A model generated the notes under the pieces. The model had not been told where the DNA came from. It made no database searches and saw nothing but the letters and a program-made list of their open reading frames with translations. A stretch of 64,000 nt of DNA from Lantana camara (taxonomy: Eukaryota; Streptophyta; Magnoliopsida; Lamiales; Verbenaceae): contig CM074855.1 in the NCBI GenBank assembly GCA_037501455.1, positions 35,807,001-35,871,000 of the forward strand, in the 5' to 3' direction. Of the stretch, positions 1 to 10,510 are shown piece after piece. How positions within the stretch are numbered: position 1 is the stretch's first letter; each line of letters begins with the position of its first letter. The position numbers and the translations under genes were made by a program.

Positions 1-1355
1 AAGTACAAATTAAATCACATTTGAAATTAGAACATAAACATTTAAACATATTCAAATTGGAACAAATAATTACATAGATTCAATCAAATCAGATAACACT
101 TAATACATATCCAAAGTATACAACCACATGCATGTACAGTAGCATGCAAACAAAATGTATGAGAAACAGAGTGTGACACGTCTGTGTCACAGAAATGCAC
201 TAAGCCGTGACACCCCCGTGTCACGGTACAGCGGAAAATCATGCATGAAAATAAGGTGACACGCCCGTGTCACAAAAACAAGGCAAACCGTGACACCCCC
301 GTGTCACGGTACAGAAAATCAGCCCAACCAAGCATGCACCCCCGTGTCACGCAGAACAAGGCAAAAGTGACACGCCCGTGTCACTGTGCGTAACAGAGAA
401 AAACAGAGTATCAACGTGACAACAACAACAACCAACCCAAAACACCAACTTCAACCAACAAATGCCACCCAAAACTTGAAGAATCATGTGACCATACTTA
501 AAGCACAATAAAATCTAGCATATATACTCATATCATGCCTTGATCATCAAGAATCTATCAATTGAAACCCATAAGCCAATCTATGATCTAAGCTCCTAAA
601 CTTCACAACATATGCATGAAACTTAAGCTCAAAGTTGCTAAACATGCTTCCAATAACGATTACACCAATCAACCAATACATACCAAAGCCCTAGCTTCAC
701 ATATTTTCAAGAAAATCAACAAAGTTCCAAAAATACCTCAAATAAAAGAAATAGAAGAAGAGGTGAAGAGATGATGTTGATGATGCTTGATTGTCCACAA
801 TTCCCACAAATATGAAGCTTGAAAGTTGAAATTTCCCACTTAGCTTGAGGAGGGTGGCTCGGTTGAATAAGGAAGGAGGAGCAAATGTGTATGTGATGAA
901 TGTATGAAAGAAAGGAAGAAAGGAACGTGGTATGCTGCTTGGTAAGGAGAAAGAATTGGCCAAATTGCTATTAAGTCCCTCCATTAATTAAGTCATGCAA
1001 GTGAAACCCCAAGCTTTTGAAATGTGATCAATTAAATCCATGCAATTAGGTCCTCAAATTTCATGAATGCTCAATTAAGCCACAATGAAATTAAGTCAAA
1101 TTCGGGAAATTAATTCATGTTGCAATCAAGTTCAATTTATGCAATAAATATCAAGTTGTAAAGAATTCACAAAATACTTAACATTAAATTACTCACACAA
1201 TTAACAATTAGATAAATAGATAAGTATACTAACAACAATAAAATAAAGTAAATAATATTTAATGTATTTAAAATAAAATTACTATATAAACACGAAAAAT
1301 AATTATTTTGCGCAATTACGTCATACCTGTACGGCCGAAATATCGGGGCGTCACA
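1..1355 (-). mobile_element. Partial gypsy-type LTR, left end outside the window
   Basis: This non-coding sequence ends at 1355 in GGGGCGTCACA, so on the minus strand it starts TGTGACGCCCC. Its last 60 bases (AATTACGT..ACCTG..GGCCGAAA) match the ends of the LTRs at 3728 and 10510 closely but not identically. It abuts the interior of element A's left LTR: 1356 onward aligns with 8910 onward. It therefore looks like a related LTR, solo or part of an element, inserted into element A. The left terminus and target duplication lie outside the window. It contains the dyad cluster at 173-384. Short open frames inside it look fortuitous. Confidence 0.7.
173..384. repeat. Cluster of six 18-bp dyad-symmetric motifs in an LTR
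   Basis: Copies of GTGACACSCCCGTGTCAC occur at 173-190, 207-224, 256-273, 290-307 and 367-384. A degenerate half copy lies at 337-350. Each is an inverted repeat with 7-bp arms (GTGACAC/GTGTCAC) around a four-base GC-rich centre. Copies come in pairs 34 bp apart, and the pairs repeat about every 77-83 bp, so the array is a higher-order tandem repeat. The flanks are AT-rich. It lies about 1.0-1.2 kb from the U3 start of this LTR. Function is unknown: protein-binding dyads, hairpins or a simple internal repeat are all possible. Confidence 0.85.
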
Positions 1356-3728
1356 AACACCTTTTTCCTCCGAGCGGTGGACGGGTTTGCAAGGCCCGAC
1401 CACCTCAATCATGGTGGCTAGTGGGGTACATGAATCCCCAAAAGCCCGGTTCCCATTCCTCGCTAACCTCCTAGTGAGGGCCGGTATCGCCGTAGTTTGG
1501 TGGAACTAGTGCATGGGATCCCCGTCAGCCCTTGCTTCCCCAATTAGCCACGTGCACCAAGTCCCAGGGCCCCCATTCAGTGCAATCATGCAAGTCTCGC
1601 CAAAACATTAGGTAGGGTGTTCAATAAAAAAAAGGGGCTTTACATTCAAAGGAATATTTCGGGTCGTTTAACTAATAGAAGAGAAACCCACCTTAGAAAG
1701 ACAAAAAGAAAACGGCACAAGGACCTTACTGGTCAGCCTCGTCTCCAACTGGACCCGAATCTGAGCAAAGAAAGTGAGGTGAGACTCAAAATGACCATAT
1801 AAGAAGCACATCGATGTAATAAACATGATATGAATGCTTAAGAGATGATATTATGTCATGAAGATGTTCATGTGCACGATTAATGCCTTTAAGGCATATA
1901 CACAAGCAATTCATTCATTCAAGGAAACGTTCGTATTCAAACAAGTTCATGTCTTTCATATTTCATTTCAAATCAATCCATAAATTTCATACAATGATCA
2001 TAACATATACTATAACATGTATACGAATCATAAGACTCATAAAAGAAGATAAAAATTATCATTATGTTTCATATATGAAGCAACGAAGCATGCATGTACG
2101 TTCTTGGAGGAATGAAGACATATTAAATCATAACTCGTGAAATATTTTATGAATTCTTGCCATAATTCATAACATACAAGCTAACATATAATATGACATG
2201 TTAATGAAGTGTACGAGCCAGAAACGAGTCGAAAAAATCATGCAAAGTTCGAATAAAATGCAATACTTGACATGCCTGTAATGAGGGTCGCGACCTTTTC
2301 TTCATGAAATCGTAGCGGCCGCTACCTCTAATTTTTTTAAAAATTTGATAACTCGAAACTTGGCCAATTTAAGGTTATGGCCACGACATGAAATGTGCAT
2401 GATTTAGGCCGCGGGCGCGACCTGAAAATTCAAGAGAAAATCAAATATTAGTCGCGGCCGCTACCAAGTTTGTTCTTGGTTCAATCGCAACCTGCACAAA
2501 ACAGCAGTAGTTCGCAGCAAGAACAGGGCAAGAAAGGTACAAAGCTTCAACTAACCTTATGCTAACATGATCAGGTATAAATGAGTAACAAAAGAGCAAT
2601 AATTCAGTCCTAAATCAACCCTCAAACATGCAACAAAGCAACCATACGTGAGCACGAAAGGAAAGAGTTCAATTCATCCAATTTCTTCCAAGTCTTCATT
2701 AATGGCATCTTAACTAATTCTCAACTACCACGAAATTCAAGTCCATAAATGCAATAAGGAATTTAAGGTGATCTATTTCATGCTTTAAATCAATCAAAAG
2801 CTCCATAGATTCAATAAGATCAAGAAATTATTCCATAACCTAACTATTCATCCATGGCATCAAAACTCCATTAATACAAGCTCAAAATTAGGGATGTATG
2901 GTTCAAAATAACCACAAATGAATGTATATTACAATTCTATAATTACCTCTTGAATTGGTTGAAGGTTGGAAGATATTAGAGCTCAAAATCTCCAAATTTG
3001 GTATAGTGGCGAGATGGAACTTGGAGGTCTGACTTTGGCTGAGTTTTTCTCTCTTGCTTTGGCTATGGTTCGAAATGGAGAGGTTAGGGGCTGATAGTGG
3101 CTTAAACTAGGGTCAGATAGAGTTAAACCATGGTTAATTTGGTCAAGTATGGTGGGAGTTATGACAAAAATGGCTAAGTGTGGTAAATCTGCGGATGAGT
3201 TTCATTTCGGTTGAATTTTGGAGGTTCAAATAGGCTTAAGAAAAAATATAAAACTTGGTTTGTTGAACCCGGATCATTGATACAAGTCCAACGGAGTTGA
3301 CGAAACTTGAATCCGAGTTCCCGGCCTCACGATATATCACCCGAACCAAAGGTGTGCTAAATGCTCTTTAGCTCCCATTTTGGTCTCAATAAAATTCTTT
3401 ACCACAATAAACGAGATTGAAAACATGAAACGAGCATATCGACATGTTCATAACACAAAAATCTACAACATACTAAATTTTCACAAAATTTCGGAATCAA
3501 ATTAGATAGGAACGGCACGCGATCAAAACACTTAAGTGCATAACATTCAAGAATCCATTTAAATTTCATTTAAATACTCATTAAAATATATCGAAATAAA
3601 AATAATTAAAAAGAGTAATTAAAATTAAAATTATAATAAATAATTAATTACATAATAAAATAATTTAACTACGCAATTACGTAAACACATACCTCATACC
3701 TGTCTGGCCGAAAAGTCGGGGCGTCCCA
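1356..3728 (-). repeat. 3' LTR of element A (outer part missing from window)
   Basis: Aligns with 8910-10510 of the right LTR, including the CCTCCGAGCGGTGGACGG block at about 1366 and 8922. The first 760 bp of the LTR are absent because another LTR is inserted at 1355/1356. This copy keeps an 808-bp segment (about 2278-3085) that the right LTR lacks. It ends GGGGCGTCCCA, a degraded form of GGGGCGTCACA. No gene is seen in it. Confidence 0.85.
2286..2465. repeat. GC-rich dyads in the LTR of element A
   Basis: Perfect palindromes GGTCGCGACC (2286-2295) and GTAGCGGCCGCTAC (2312-2325) stand in AT-rich sequence. Related copies are at about 2407-2423 (GGCCGCGGGCGCGACC) and 2451-2465 (GTCGCGGCCGCTACC). 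They lie 1.26-1.44 kb from the U3 start of the LTR, within the 808-bp segment deleted from the other LTR copy. Confidence 0.75.
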
Positions 3729-3741
3729 ACCTCTACCCCTT
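3729..3741 (-). other. Polypurine tract of element A
   Basis: On the minus strand AAGGGGTAGAGGT lies directly before the LTR start (TGGGACGCCCC). This is the expected plus-strand primer position at the 3' LTR, 20 bases downstream of the integrase stop. Confidence 0.8.
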
Positions 3742-3761
3742 AAAAGAATCCGTCCTCGGAT

Positions 3762-5225
3762 TCACTGATTGCCCGAAAATAACTCGGGGTGGGACTTCAT
3801 CATCTTTTCCTCCGTTTCCCACGTAGCCTCTTCTGTTTTATCACCTCTCCATAATACCTTGACTAGTGTAATATGCCGATTTTTTAATTCTTGAAACTTT
3901 CGATCCAAAATCTTAATCGGCTTCTGAATGAAGGTAAGATCCGGCCCAAGTTCTACCTCTTCCACTTTTTCAATAGGAAGGACCTCGGACTCATCCTGGA
4001 AATACTTTCGAAGTTGTGAAACATGGAACACATTATGAATCTCGATCATGTTCGGCGGCAGATCCAAACGGTAGGCTGTATCCCCGTTCTTCTCTAGAAT
4101 CTCAAACGGACCCAAGTACTGAGGATTTAACTTCCCTCCTCTTCCAAACCTCGAAAACCCTTTCCTTGGAGACGCCTTAAAAAAGGCTCTATCTCCAACT
4201 TCAAACTTAAGATCTTTTCTTCGTCGGTCAGCATAGCTCTTCTGTTGATCTTGGGTTGCTTTCATCCATTGTTGAATTATTTGAACCTTATCTATTGCAT
4301 CTTGAACGACTTTAGAGGGTTTTTCCTTTTTCTCACCTCTCTTCACGCCTTCTTGTTTAGTCTAATTCCACTCCTCAAGGTCGAAAAACAACGGAGACCT
4401 ACACTTCCGGCCATAGAGAGCTTTATAAGGCGCCATCTTAATCGAGGCTTGGTAGCTATTGTTATAAGCAAACTCGATCAACGACAACTGCTCATTCCAG
4501 GAACTCTGAAAATCCAGAGTACAAGCTCTCAACATATCTTCTAAGTACCTGATCAGCCTCTCGGACTGTCCATCGGTCTGAGGATGAAAAGTTGTGCTAA
4601 AATGAAGCTTCGGTCCCAAGTTCCTTTGAAGTTCTTGCCAAAACCTTGAAGTAAACCTTGGGTCCCTATCTGACACAATACTCACCGGTACTCCATGAAG
4701 TCGAACGATCTCGTGACAATACTTTTTAGCCAGTTTATTCACCTTATCAGTCGTCCGAATAGCAAGAAAGTGTGCCGACTTCGTCAATCGATCAACTATC
4801 ACCCAAATTCCATCTAAACCACCTTTGACTCGTGGTAATCCTATAACGAAGTCCATCGCTACCTGTTCCCACTTCCACTCTAGAATAGGCAACGACTGAA
4901 GTAGCCCGGATGACTTTTGATGTTCTGCTTTCACCACTTGACAAGTCATGCAGTGCTTCACAAAGTTGATCACATCCCGTTTCTGACCATTCCACCAATA
5001 AAACTGTTTAAGATCCTTGTACATTTTGTTCCCTCCGGGATGTATCGAATACCCTGACTGATGAGCCTCTTCAAGGATAATCCATTTCAATTCTCCAGGT
5101 ACAACAATTCTGCTTTTAAATCTTAGAAGTCCCATGTGATCAAACCCAAACGGGCACTCTGGATCGGCTTGAGCTTTCTCTGCTAATTTCTGAACCTCGG
5201 GATCAATCCTTTGAGCTTCAAACAA
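3762..5225 (-). pseudogene. Element A integrase with chromodomain-like C-terminus
   Basis: Integrase of the Ty3/gypsy polyprotein. The minus-strand frame shows the H2C2 zinc region (H..SGYSIHPGGNKMY, then HCMTCQ), first catalytic Asp in MDFVIGLP, second in SDRDPRF, and the Glu in DGQSERL, 35 residues further, so DD35E is intact. The GPF/Y region (QYLGPFEILE) follows. The tail reads KPIKILDRK..LVKVLWRG..EEATWE, a chromodomain-like fold typical of Tekay/Del elements and thought to guide insertion to marked chromatin. One in-frame stop near 4361 separates the catalytic core (4362-5225) from the C-terminal part (3762-4346). The stop at 3762 lies just before the polypurine tract. Confidence 0.92.
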
Positions 5226-5228
5226 TCT

Positions 5229-6632
5229 CTACTTAAGATCTGGTTGAACCATAATATTCCGAATACTAGCCCTTAATTTGAAAGATTCAGCTTCATCCTT
5301 AATTCCCACTTTCACATTAGACACGTTAGCCTTCCTACTAAGCACATCCACGACCACGTTAGCTTTTCCGGGATGGTATCGGATCGTACACTCATAATCC
5401 GCTAGAATTTCCATCCAACTCCGTTGTCTCTTGTTCAACTCCTTTTAAGAAAATAAATATTGGAAACTTTTGTAGTCAGAAAAGATCTCGAAAGATATTC
5501 CATAGAGATAGTGTCTCCATTTACCCAAAGCGAAGATCACAGCCGCTAACTCGAGGTCATGGGTGGGGTAGTTTTGTTCATGATCCTTCAACTTCCTCGA
5601 GGCATAGGTAATTACTTTTCCATTCTGCATCAAAACACATCCCAGACCCTCCTTTGAGGAGTCCATGTAAATTGTATATCCTTCTGTACCTTCGGAAAGT
5701 GCTAACACAGGTGCAGTTGTCAACTTTTCCTTCAAGAGCTGGAAGCTAGCCTCACACGCCTCATCCCACTTATATTTAGCCTCTTTCTTAGTCAATCGGG
5801 TCAAAAGAGCAGCAATCTTCGAAAAGTCCTACACGAATCTCCGATAATAGCCAGCCAGACCCAAGAAACTTCTTACTTCTGAGGCATTGTTTGAACTTTT
5901 CCACTGAATAACTATCCTAATCTTCGAAGGATCTACTTTTAAACCTCCACTCGAGACAATGTGGCCTAGAAAAGCTACCCGGTCACTCCAAAACTCACAT
6001 TTGCTAAACTTAGCATATAACCGGTGTTCTCTTAAAGTATCCAACACAATTCTGAGATGTCGAGCATGATCTTCCGGAGTCCTCGAGTATACCAAAATAT
6101 CATCTATGAAAATAACCACAAACTTTTCGAGGTAGGGACGAAAAATCCGATGCATCATGTCCATGAAAGCGGCTGGGGCATTAGTTAATCCAAATGACAT
6201 CACTACGAATTCATAATGCCCATACCAGGTGTTGAATCCTGTCTTTGGAATATCTTCTTCCCCGATTTTCAGCTGATAGTATCCTTGTCTCAAATCCAAT
6301 TTTGAATACACCCCCGAACCTTGTAACATATCGAATAAATCCTCAATATAGGGCAAAGGATACTTATTCTTCACAGTCTTCCTATTCGGTTCCCTATAAT
6401 TGATGCACATTCTCAAAGTCCCATCCTTTTTCTTGAAAAAGAGAACCGGTACACCCCACGGTGAAGAACTCGATCGAATGTACCCGGTCTTGAGAAGTTC
6501 CTCGAGCTGAATCTTCAACTCCTTCAGCTCGGCTGGAGCCATTCGGCATGGAGTCTTAGAATAAGGCTCTAATCCCGGATACAGATCTATTACAAGCTCA
6601 ATCTCCTGATCCAAATTTCTCCCGCAAAACAT
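5229..6632 (-). pseudogene. Element A reverse transcriptase and RNase H
   Basis: RT copies the element RNA and RNase H removes the RNA strand. Visible RT landmarks, in order: [40 protein letters not shown], the catalytic [17 protein letters not shown] and [13 protein letters not shown]. RNase H follows ([33 protein letters not shown]). The whole stretch is one frame apart from in-frame stops near 5829 and 5445 and at 5229. It is in frame with the integrase downstream but shifted relative to the protease upstream (near 6610). Confidence 0.92.
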
Positions 6633-7232
6633 TGGGGTAATCCTTCACAAGTGTTGTATCCTCAAACTTCGCTTGATCTTTTGGCTTGTTAAGAAGGTAA
6701 GCGATAAATCTCGTTGCTCCCTCTCTTACCAACCTATGAGCTTCCATAAATGACAAAAGTGGTACCAACTTCGAACCAACACCAACGATCAACTCGTCAC
6801 CCAATTTAATTTTCTTTGCAAAACAATCAACTGTAGCCCGATGCCTAAATAACCAATCCATTCCCAAAATTACTCCATAGGCATCACAATGAAGTCTGCC
6901 GAATAATCCTTGCCATCCAACTTCACCAAACAACCTCGAGCCACCCTGTCAGTTTCAAGACTTCCTCCGAGAGGGGAACTAACCACATAGCAAGAGTGCA
7001 AACAAGTAACAATTAGGCACAGAGTAGCAGCAAGTTCAGAAGAAATAAAGGAATGCGTAGCACCAGGGTCAAAGAGTGCATGTATGTTCATGTTATGTAT
7101 GCAAATAGTACCTTTCACAACGGCATTGGGGTCGGCTTCCACATTTTGCTCCTCGCCCTCAAGGGCATAAGCACGTTCCCAATCCGGATCCTTGGCCAGA
7201 GCGATAAGTAGTCCTCCGGCTAACAACTCCAT
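6598..7232 (-). pseudogene. Element A aspartic protease region
   Basis: Retropepsin-like domain linking gag to RT. The active-site motif reads HALFDPGATHSFIS near 7070-7030, with Pro in place of the usual Ser/Thr after Asp. The later motif GVILGMDWL is near 6870. A frameshift near 6900 joins the two parts and another near 6610 leads into RT. Upstream, the sequence runs almost directly from the gag capsid-like region to the protease linker (ERAYALEG), so the CCHC segment expected between them appears deleted. Confidence 0.85.
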
Positions 7233-7934
7233 CTTCCACTTTCAAGGCCTTAGAAGTGGCCTTCAACCAAGTGTTTGTGTTAACGACCTCAATAGCTGTT
7301 TGAATATCCAACCGAAGTCCTTGAACAAAATGCATAGCCTTATGATCATCATCACTTGCAATATTAGGAGCATAACGAACCAACCGATCGAATTCCGATA
7401 TATATTTTGAAACTGTCCTATTCCCTTGCTTCAATTCTGTAAATTCTTTCAACCTTCGAGTTCTTGAAGATGGTGGAATAAACTTGCCCTGGAATTCCCT
7501 AACCAAAACATCCCATGTCACTTCTTCCCCGGCAGCATCTAGTCGGATCTTGATAGCTTCCCACCACGTGAAAGCCTGACCTTGTAGTAGAGAAATGGTG
7601 CACCTCGCTTTTTCTTGAGAACGACAAGGAATGAGCTCCCAAGTCCTCTCTATCTCTTTAAGCCATTGCTCGGCTTGTATATCATTCCCGGAATAAAATT
7701 TAGGAGGATTCTGATTCCTGAATTCCCGGTAAACCGCTATAACTCCCCCTTCCATGGGTGCAGGTGCAGGTGGTGGTGTCGGTGGTACATAATCCTAAAG
7801 CCTCTGGTCAATAATGTTGATAACTGAATTCACAAGGCCTCAGCTTGGGTTGGTGGTTGTTGTTGAGGAGAAGGAGAACGATCATGACGATGACGCCGGT
7901 CTAGAGAGCGATACCGAAATCTTTTCGGAGCCAT
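7159..7934 (-). pseudogene. Element A gag (capsid part), broken
   Basis: Structural gag of a gypsy element. A start is read at 7934 (MAPKRFRYRS), followed by a basic, Pro/Gln-rich leader, a stop near 7830 and a shifted frame. The retrotransposon gag domain follows (AEQWLKEIERTWELI..CTISLLQGQAFTWWEAI..FQGKFIPPSSR, then ELKQGNRTVSKYISEFDRL). This resembles the gag of element B closely. No CCHC zinc knuckle can be read before the frame is lost near 7160. The leader is also damaged, so no functional protein is expected. Confidence 0.85.
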
Positions 7935-8128
7935 TCTGTAATTAAAACACAGAAATACGTGCCATGTTTAGTCCATACATGAGACTGCAAGTAATTCAAG
8001 CAATTATCAAGAATTAAAGCACAAAATCACATAAGGAATGCATATACAACACGTTGACAAGTTGTTCCTACAGCCGTACAACTTAGACTGACTCAACATG
8101 ACACGAGAGCCCGGGTTTTGTAACCCTA

Positions 8129-8141
8129 GGCTCTGATACCA
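8129..8141 (-). other. Primer-binding site of element A (tRNA-Met type)
   Basis: The minus strand reads TGGTATCAGAGCC, eight bases downstream of the 5' LTR end at 8150. This is the common plant initiator-Met tRNA primer site and fixes the LTR boundary and the element's orientation. Confidence 0.9.
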
Positions 8142-8149
8142 CTTAAGGA

Positions 8150-10510
8150 TGTAGCACCCGAGCACAAGGTATCACATCCCCCGCACCGAGACCCGACCCG
8201 TATATGAAATGAAAAGTCCATACACGTGCCAAGTCACGACGAACGGGGACCCAACACACTCGCTATGCTAGGCGGGAGCTAACCCCTAAACCATTAAATA
8301 CCAAATGCAATAAAATAGAGTATGTAATAGAAGCGAAAGCAATACACGATCATGCTATAAACAATGAGCATTCAAGCTCCAAAAATAATACATACGTTCA
8401 AGTATTCAAAATTACTGTCACGGCCTAATCTATCATGTACGCCCATCATATACATAATCAATAGTCACAATACAAAATGAGATGAGTGTAATAACGAAAG
8501 AAATGCTAGACTCGAATACAAATCCCAACAACTCGGATTCCAGCCTAGCAAATCCCAAAAACCTGCACAAACTAAAAACCAAACGGGTTCAGTCCAAAAG
8601 GGACTAGTTGGTAAAAAAAGCGGGGCATAATATATAAATAATGCGGAATTTAAACATATTCATGTAAGTTATAATCCCGAGAGAGGTTTTAGAACTTTTC
8701 CTAAGTGGGTAAACAAGAAAATCATCAAACGGGATTATAACAATCATATTCATTCAATAGGTTATAGGTGAGCCCGGCGAGAAGGCTAAATCTCCAACCT
8801 CCACCTTGTGTAATCATTAAAGTATTCATTAGGTTTTCACACATACAATCTTTCGTGCATAATCAATCGATCAATCATAATCATTCGATCATTCTTAATC
8901 ATTCAAATAAACACCTTTTTCCTCCGAGCGGTGGACGGGTTTGCAAGGCCCGACCACCTCAATCATGGTAGCTAGTGGGGTACATGAATCCCCAAAAGCC
9001 CGGTTCCCATTCCTCGCTAACCTCCTAGGGAGGGCCGGTATCGCCGTAGTTTGGTGGAACTAGTGCACGGGATCCCCGTCAGCCCTTGCTTCCCCAATTA
9101 GCCACGTGCACCAAGTCCCAGGGCCCCCATTCAGTGGAATCATTTAAGTCTCACCCAAACATTAGGTAGGGTGTTCAATAAAAAAAAAAAGGCTTTAAGT
9201 TCAAAATCATTGACTCTTCAAAAGACTCGATATATATATAATAGTTTATCTTAAAACGTTACACATTAGGAATATATCGGGTCGTTTAAATAATAGAAGA
9301 GAAACTCACCTTAGAAAGATAAAAAGGAAACGGTACAAGGACCTTACTGGTCGGCCTCGTCTCTAACTGGACCCGAATTTGTGCAAAGAAAGTGAGGTGA
9401 GACTCAAAATGACCATATAAGATGCACATCGATGTAATAAACATGATATGAATGCTTAAGAGATGATATTATGTCATGAAGATGTTCATGTGCACGATTA
9501 ATGCCTTTAAGGCACGTACACAAGCAATTCATTCATTCAAGGAAGCGTTCGTATTCAAACAAGTTCATGTCTTTCATATTTCATTTCGAATCAATTCATG
9601 AATTTCATACAACGACCACAACATATACTATAACATGTATACGAATCATATGAGTCATAAAAGAAGATAAAACTTATCATTATGTTTCATATTTGAAGCA
9701 ATGAAGCATGCATGTACGTTCTTGGAGCAATGAAGACATATTAAATCATAAATCGTGAAATATTTCATGAATTCATACCATAATTCATAACATACCAAAA
9801 ACGAGTCAAAAAAAATCATGCAAAGTTAGAATAAAATGCAATACTTGACATGCATGAACATAGGTGCTGATAGTGGCTTAAACTAGGGTCACATAGGGTC
9901 AAACCATGGTTAATTTGGTCAAGTATGGTGGGAGTTATGAGAAAAATGGCTAAGTGTGGTAAATCTGCGGACGAGTCTCATTTCGGTTGAATTTTGGAGG
10001 TCCAAATAGGCTTAGTAAAATATAAAACTTGGTTTGTTGAACCTGGATTGTCGATACGAGTCCAATGGAGTTGACGGAACTTGAGTCCGAGTTCTCGAGC
10101 TCAAGATATGTCACCCGAACCAAAGGTGAGCTAAATGCTCTTTAACCCCCGTTTTGGTCTCGTTCCCAAAATAAAATTTGTTACCACAATAAACGAGATC
10201 AAAAACATGAAACAAGCATATCGACATTTTCATAACACAAAAATCTAGAACACACTAAATTTTCACAAAATTTCGGAATCAAATCAGATAGGAACGGCAC
10301 ACGGTCAAAACACTTAACTGCATAACATTCAAGAATCTATTTAAATTTCATTTAAATACTCATTAAAATATATCGAAATAAAAATAATTAAAAAGATTAA
10401 TTAAAATTAAAATTATAATAAATAATTAATTACATAATTAAATAATTTAAATGCGCAATTACGTAAATAAATACTTCATACCTGTCTAGCCGAAAAGTCG
10501 GGGCGTCACA
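8150..10510 (-). repeat. 5' LTR of element A
   Basis: It runs on the plus strand from TGTAGCACCC (8150) to GGGGCGTCACA (10510), giving TG..CA ends. Compared with the left LTR it lacks about 808 bp at roughly 9857-9863, including the dyad motifs. Because this is the upstream LTR, the loss probably removed regulatory sequence. No gene is seen in it. Confidence 0.88.

Larger units (their letters stand above)
1356..10510 (-). mobile_element. Ty3/gypsy retrotransposon A (chromovirus, Tekay/Del-like), degenerate
   Basis: This is a complete gypsy layout on the minus strand: 5' LTR 8150-10510, tRNA-Met-type primer site 8129-8141, gag, protease, RT, RNase H, integrase, chromodomain-like tail, polypurine tract 3729-3741 and 3' LTR up to 3728. 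The domain order and C-terminal chromodomain place it among chromoviruses. It is dead: at least three frameshifts and several in-frame stops break the polyprotein, and the gag zinc knuckle is missing. It sits inside the left LTR of element B, because sequence right of 10510 aligns with B's right LTR from about 15757. Its own left LTR is interrupted at 1355/1356. Confidence 0.9.

Noticed and set aside
173..384. Regularly spaced palindromic repeats suggesting a CRISPR array
   Set aside because: The context is a plant LTR, the intervals are not uniform unique spacers, repeats are only 18 bp, and no cas genes are present.
697..984. 95-residue minus-strand open frame
   Set aside because: It lies within a non-coding LTR, is low in complexity (Phe/Ser/Leu rich), and has no recognisable domain.
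3762..3960. Chromodomain-like sequence as a host chromatin gene
   Set aside because: It is the C-terminal tail of the element A integrase, in the same frame and followed by a polypurine tract and LTR.
8129..8141. tRNA gene fragment
   Set aside because: Only the 13 bases complementary to the 3' end of a tRNA are present, positioned as a retrotransposon primer site.
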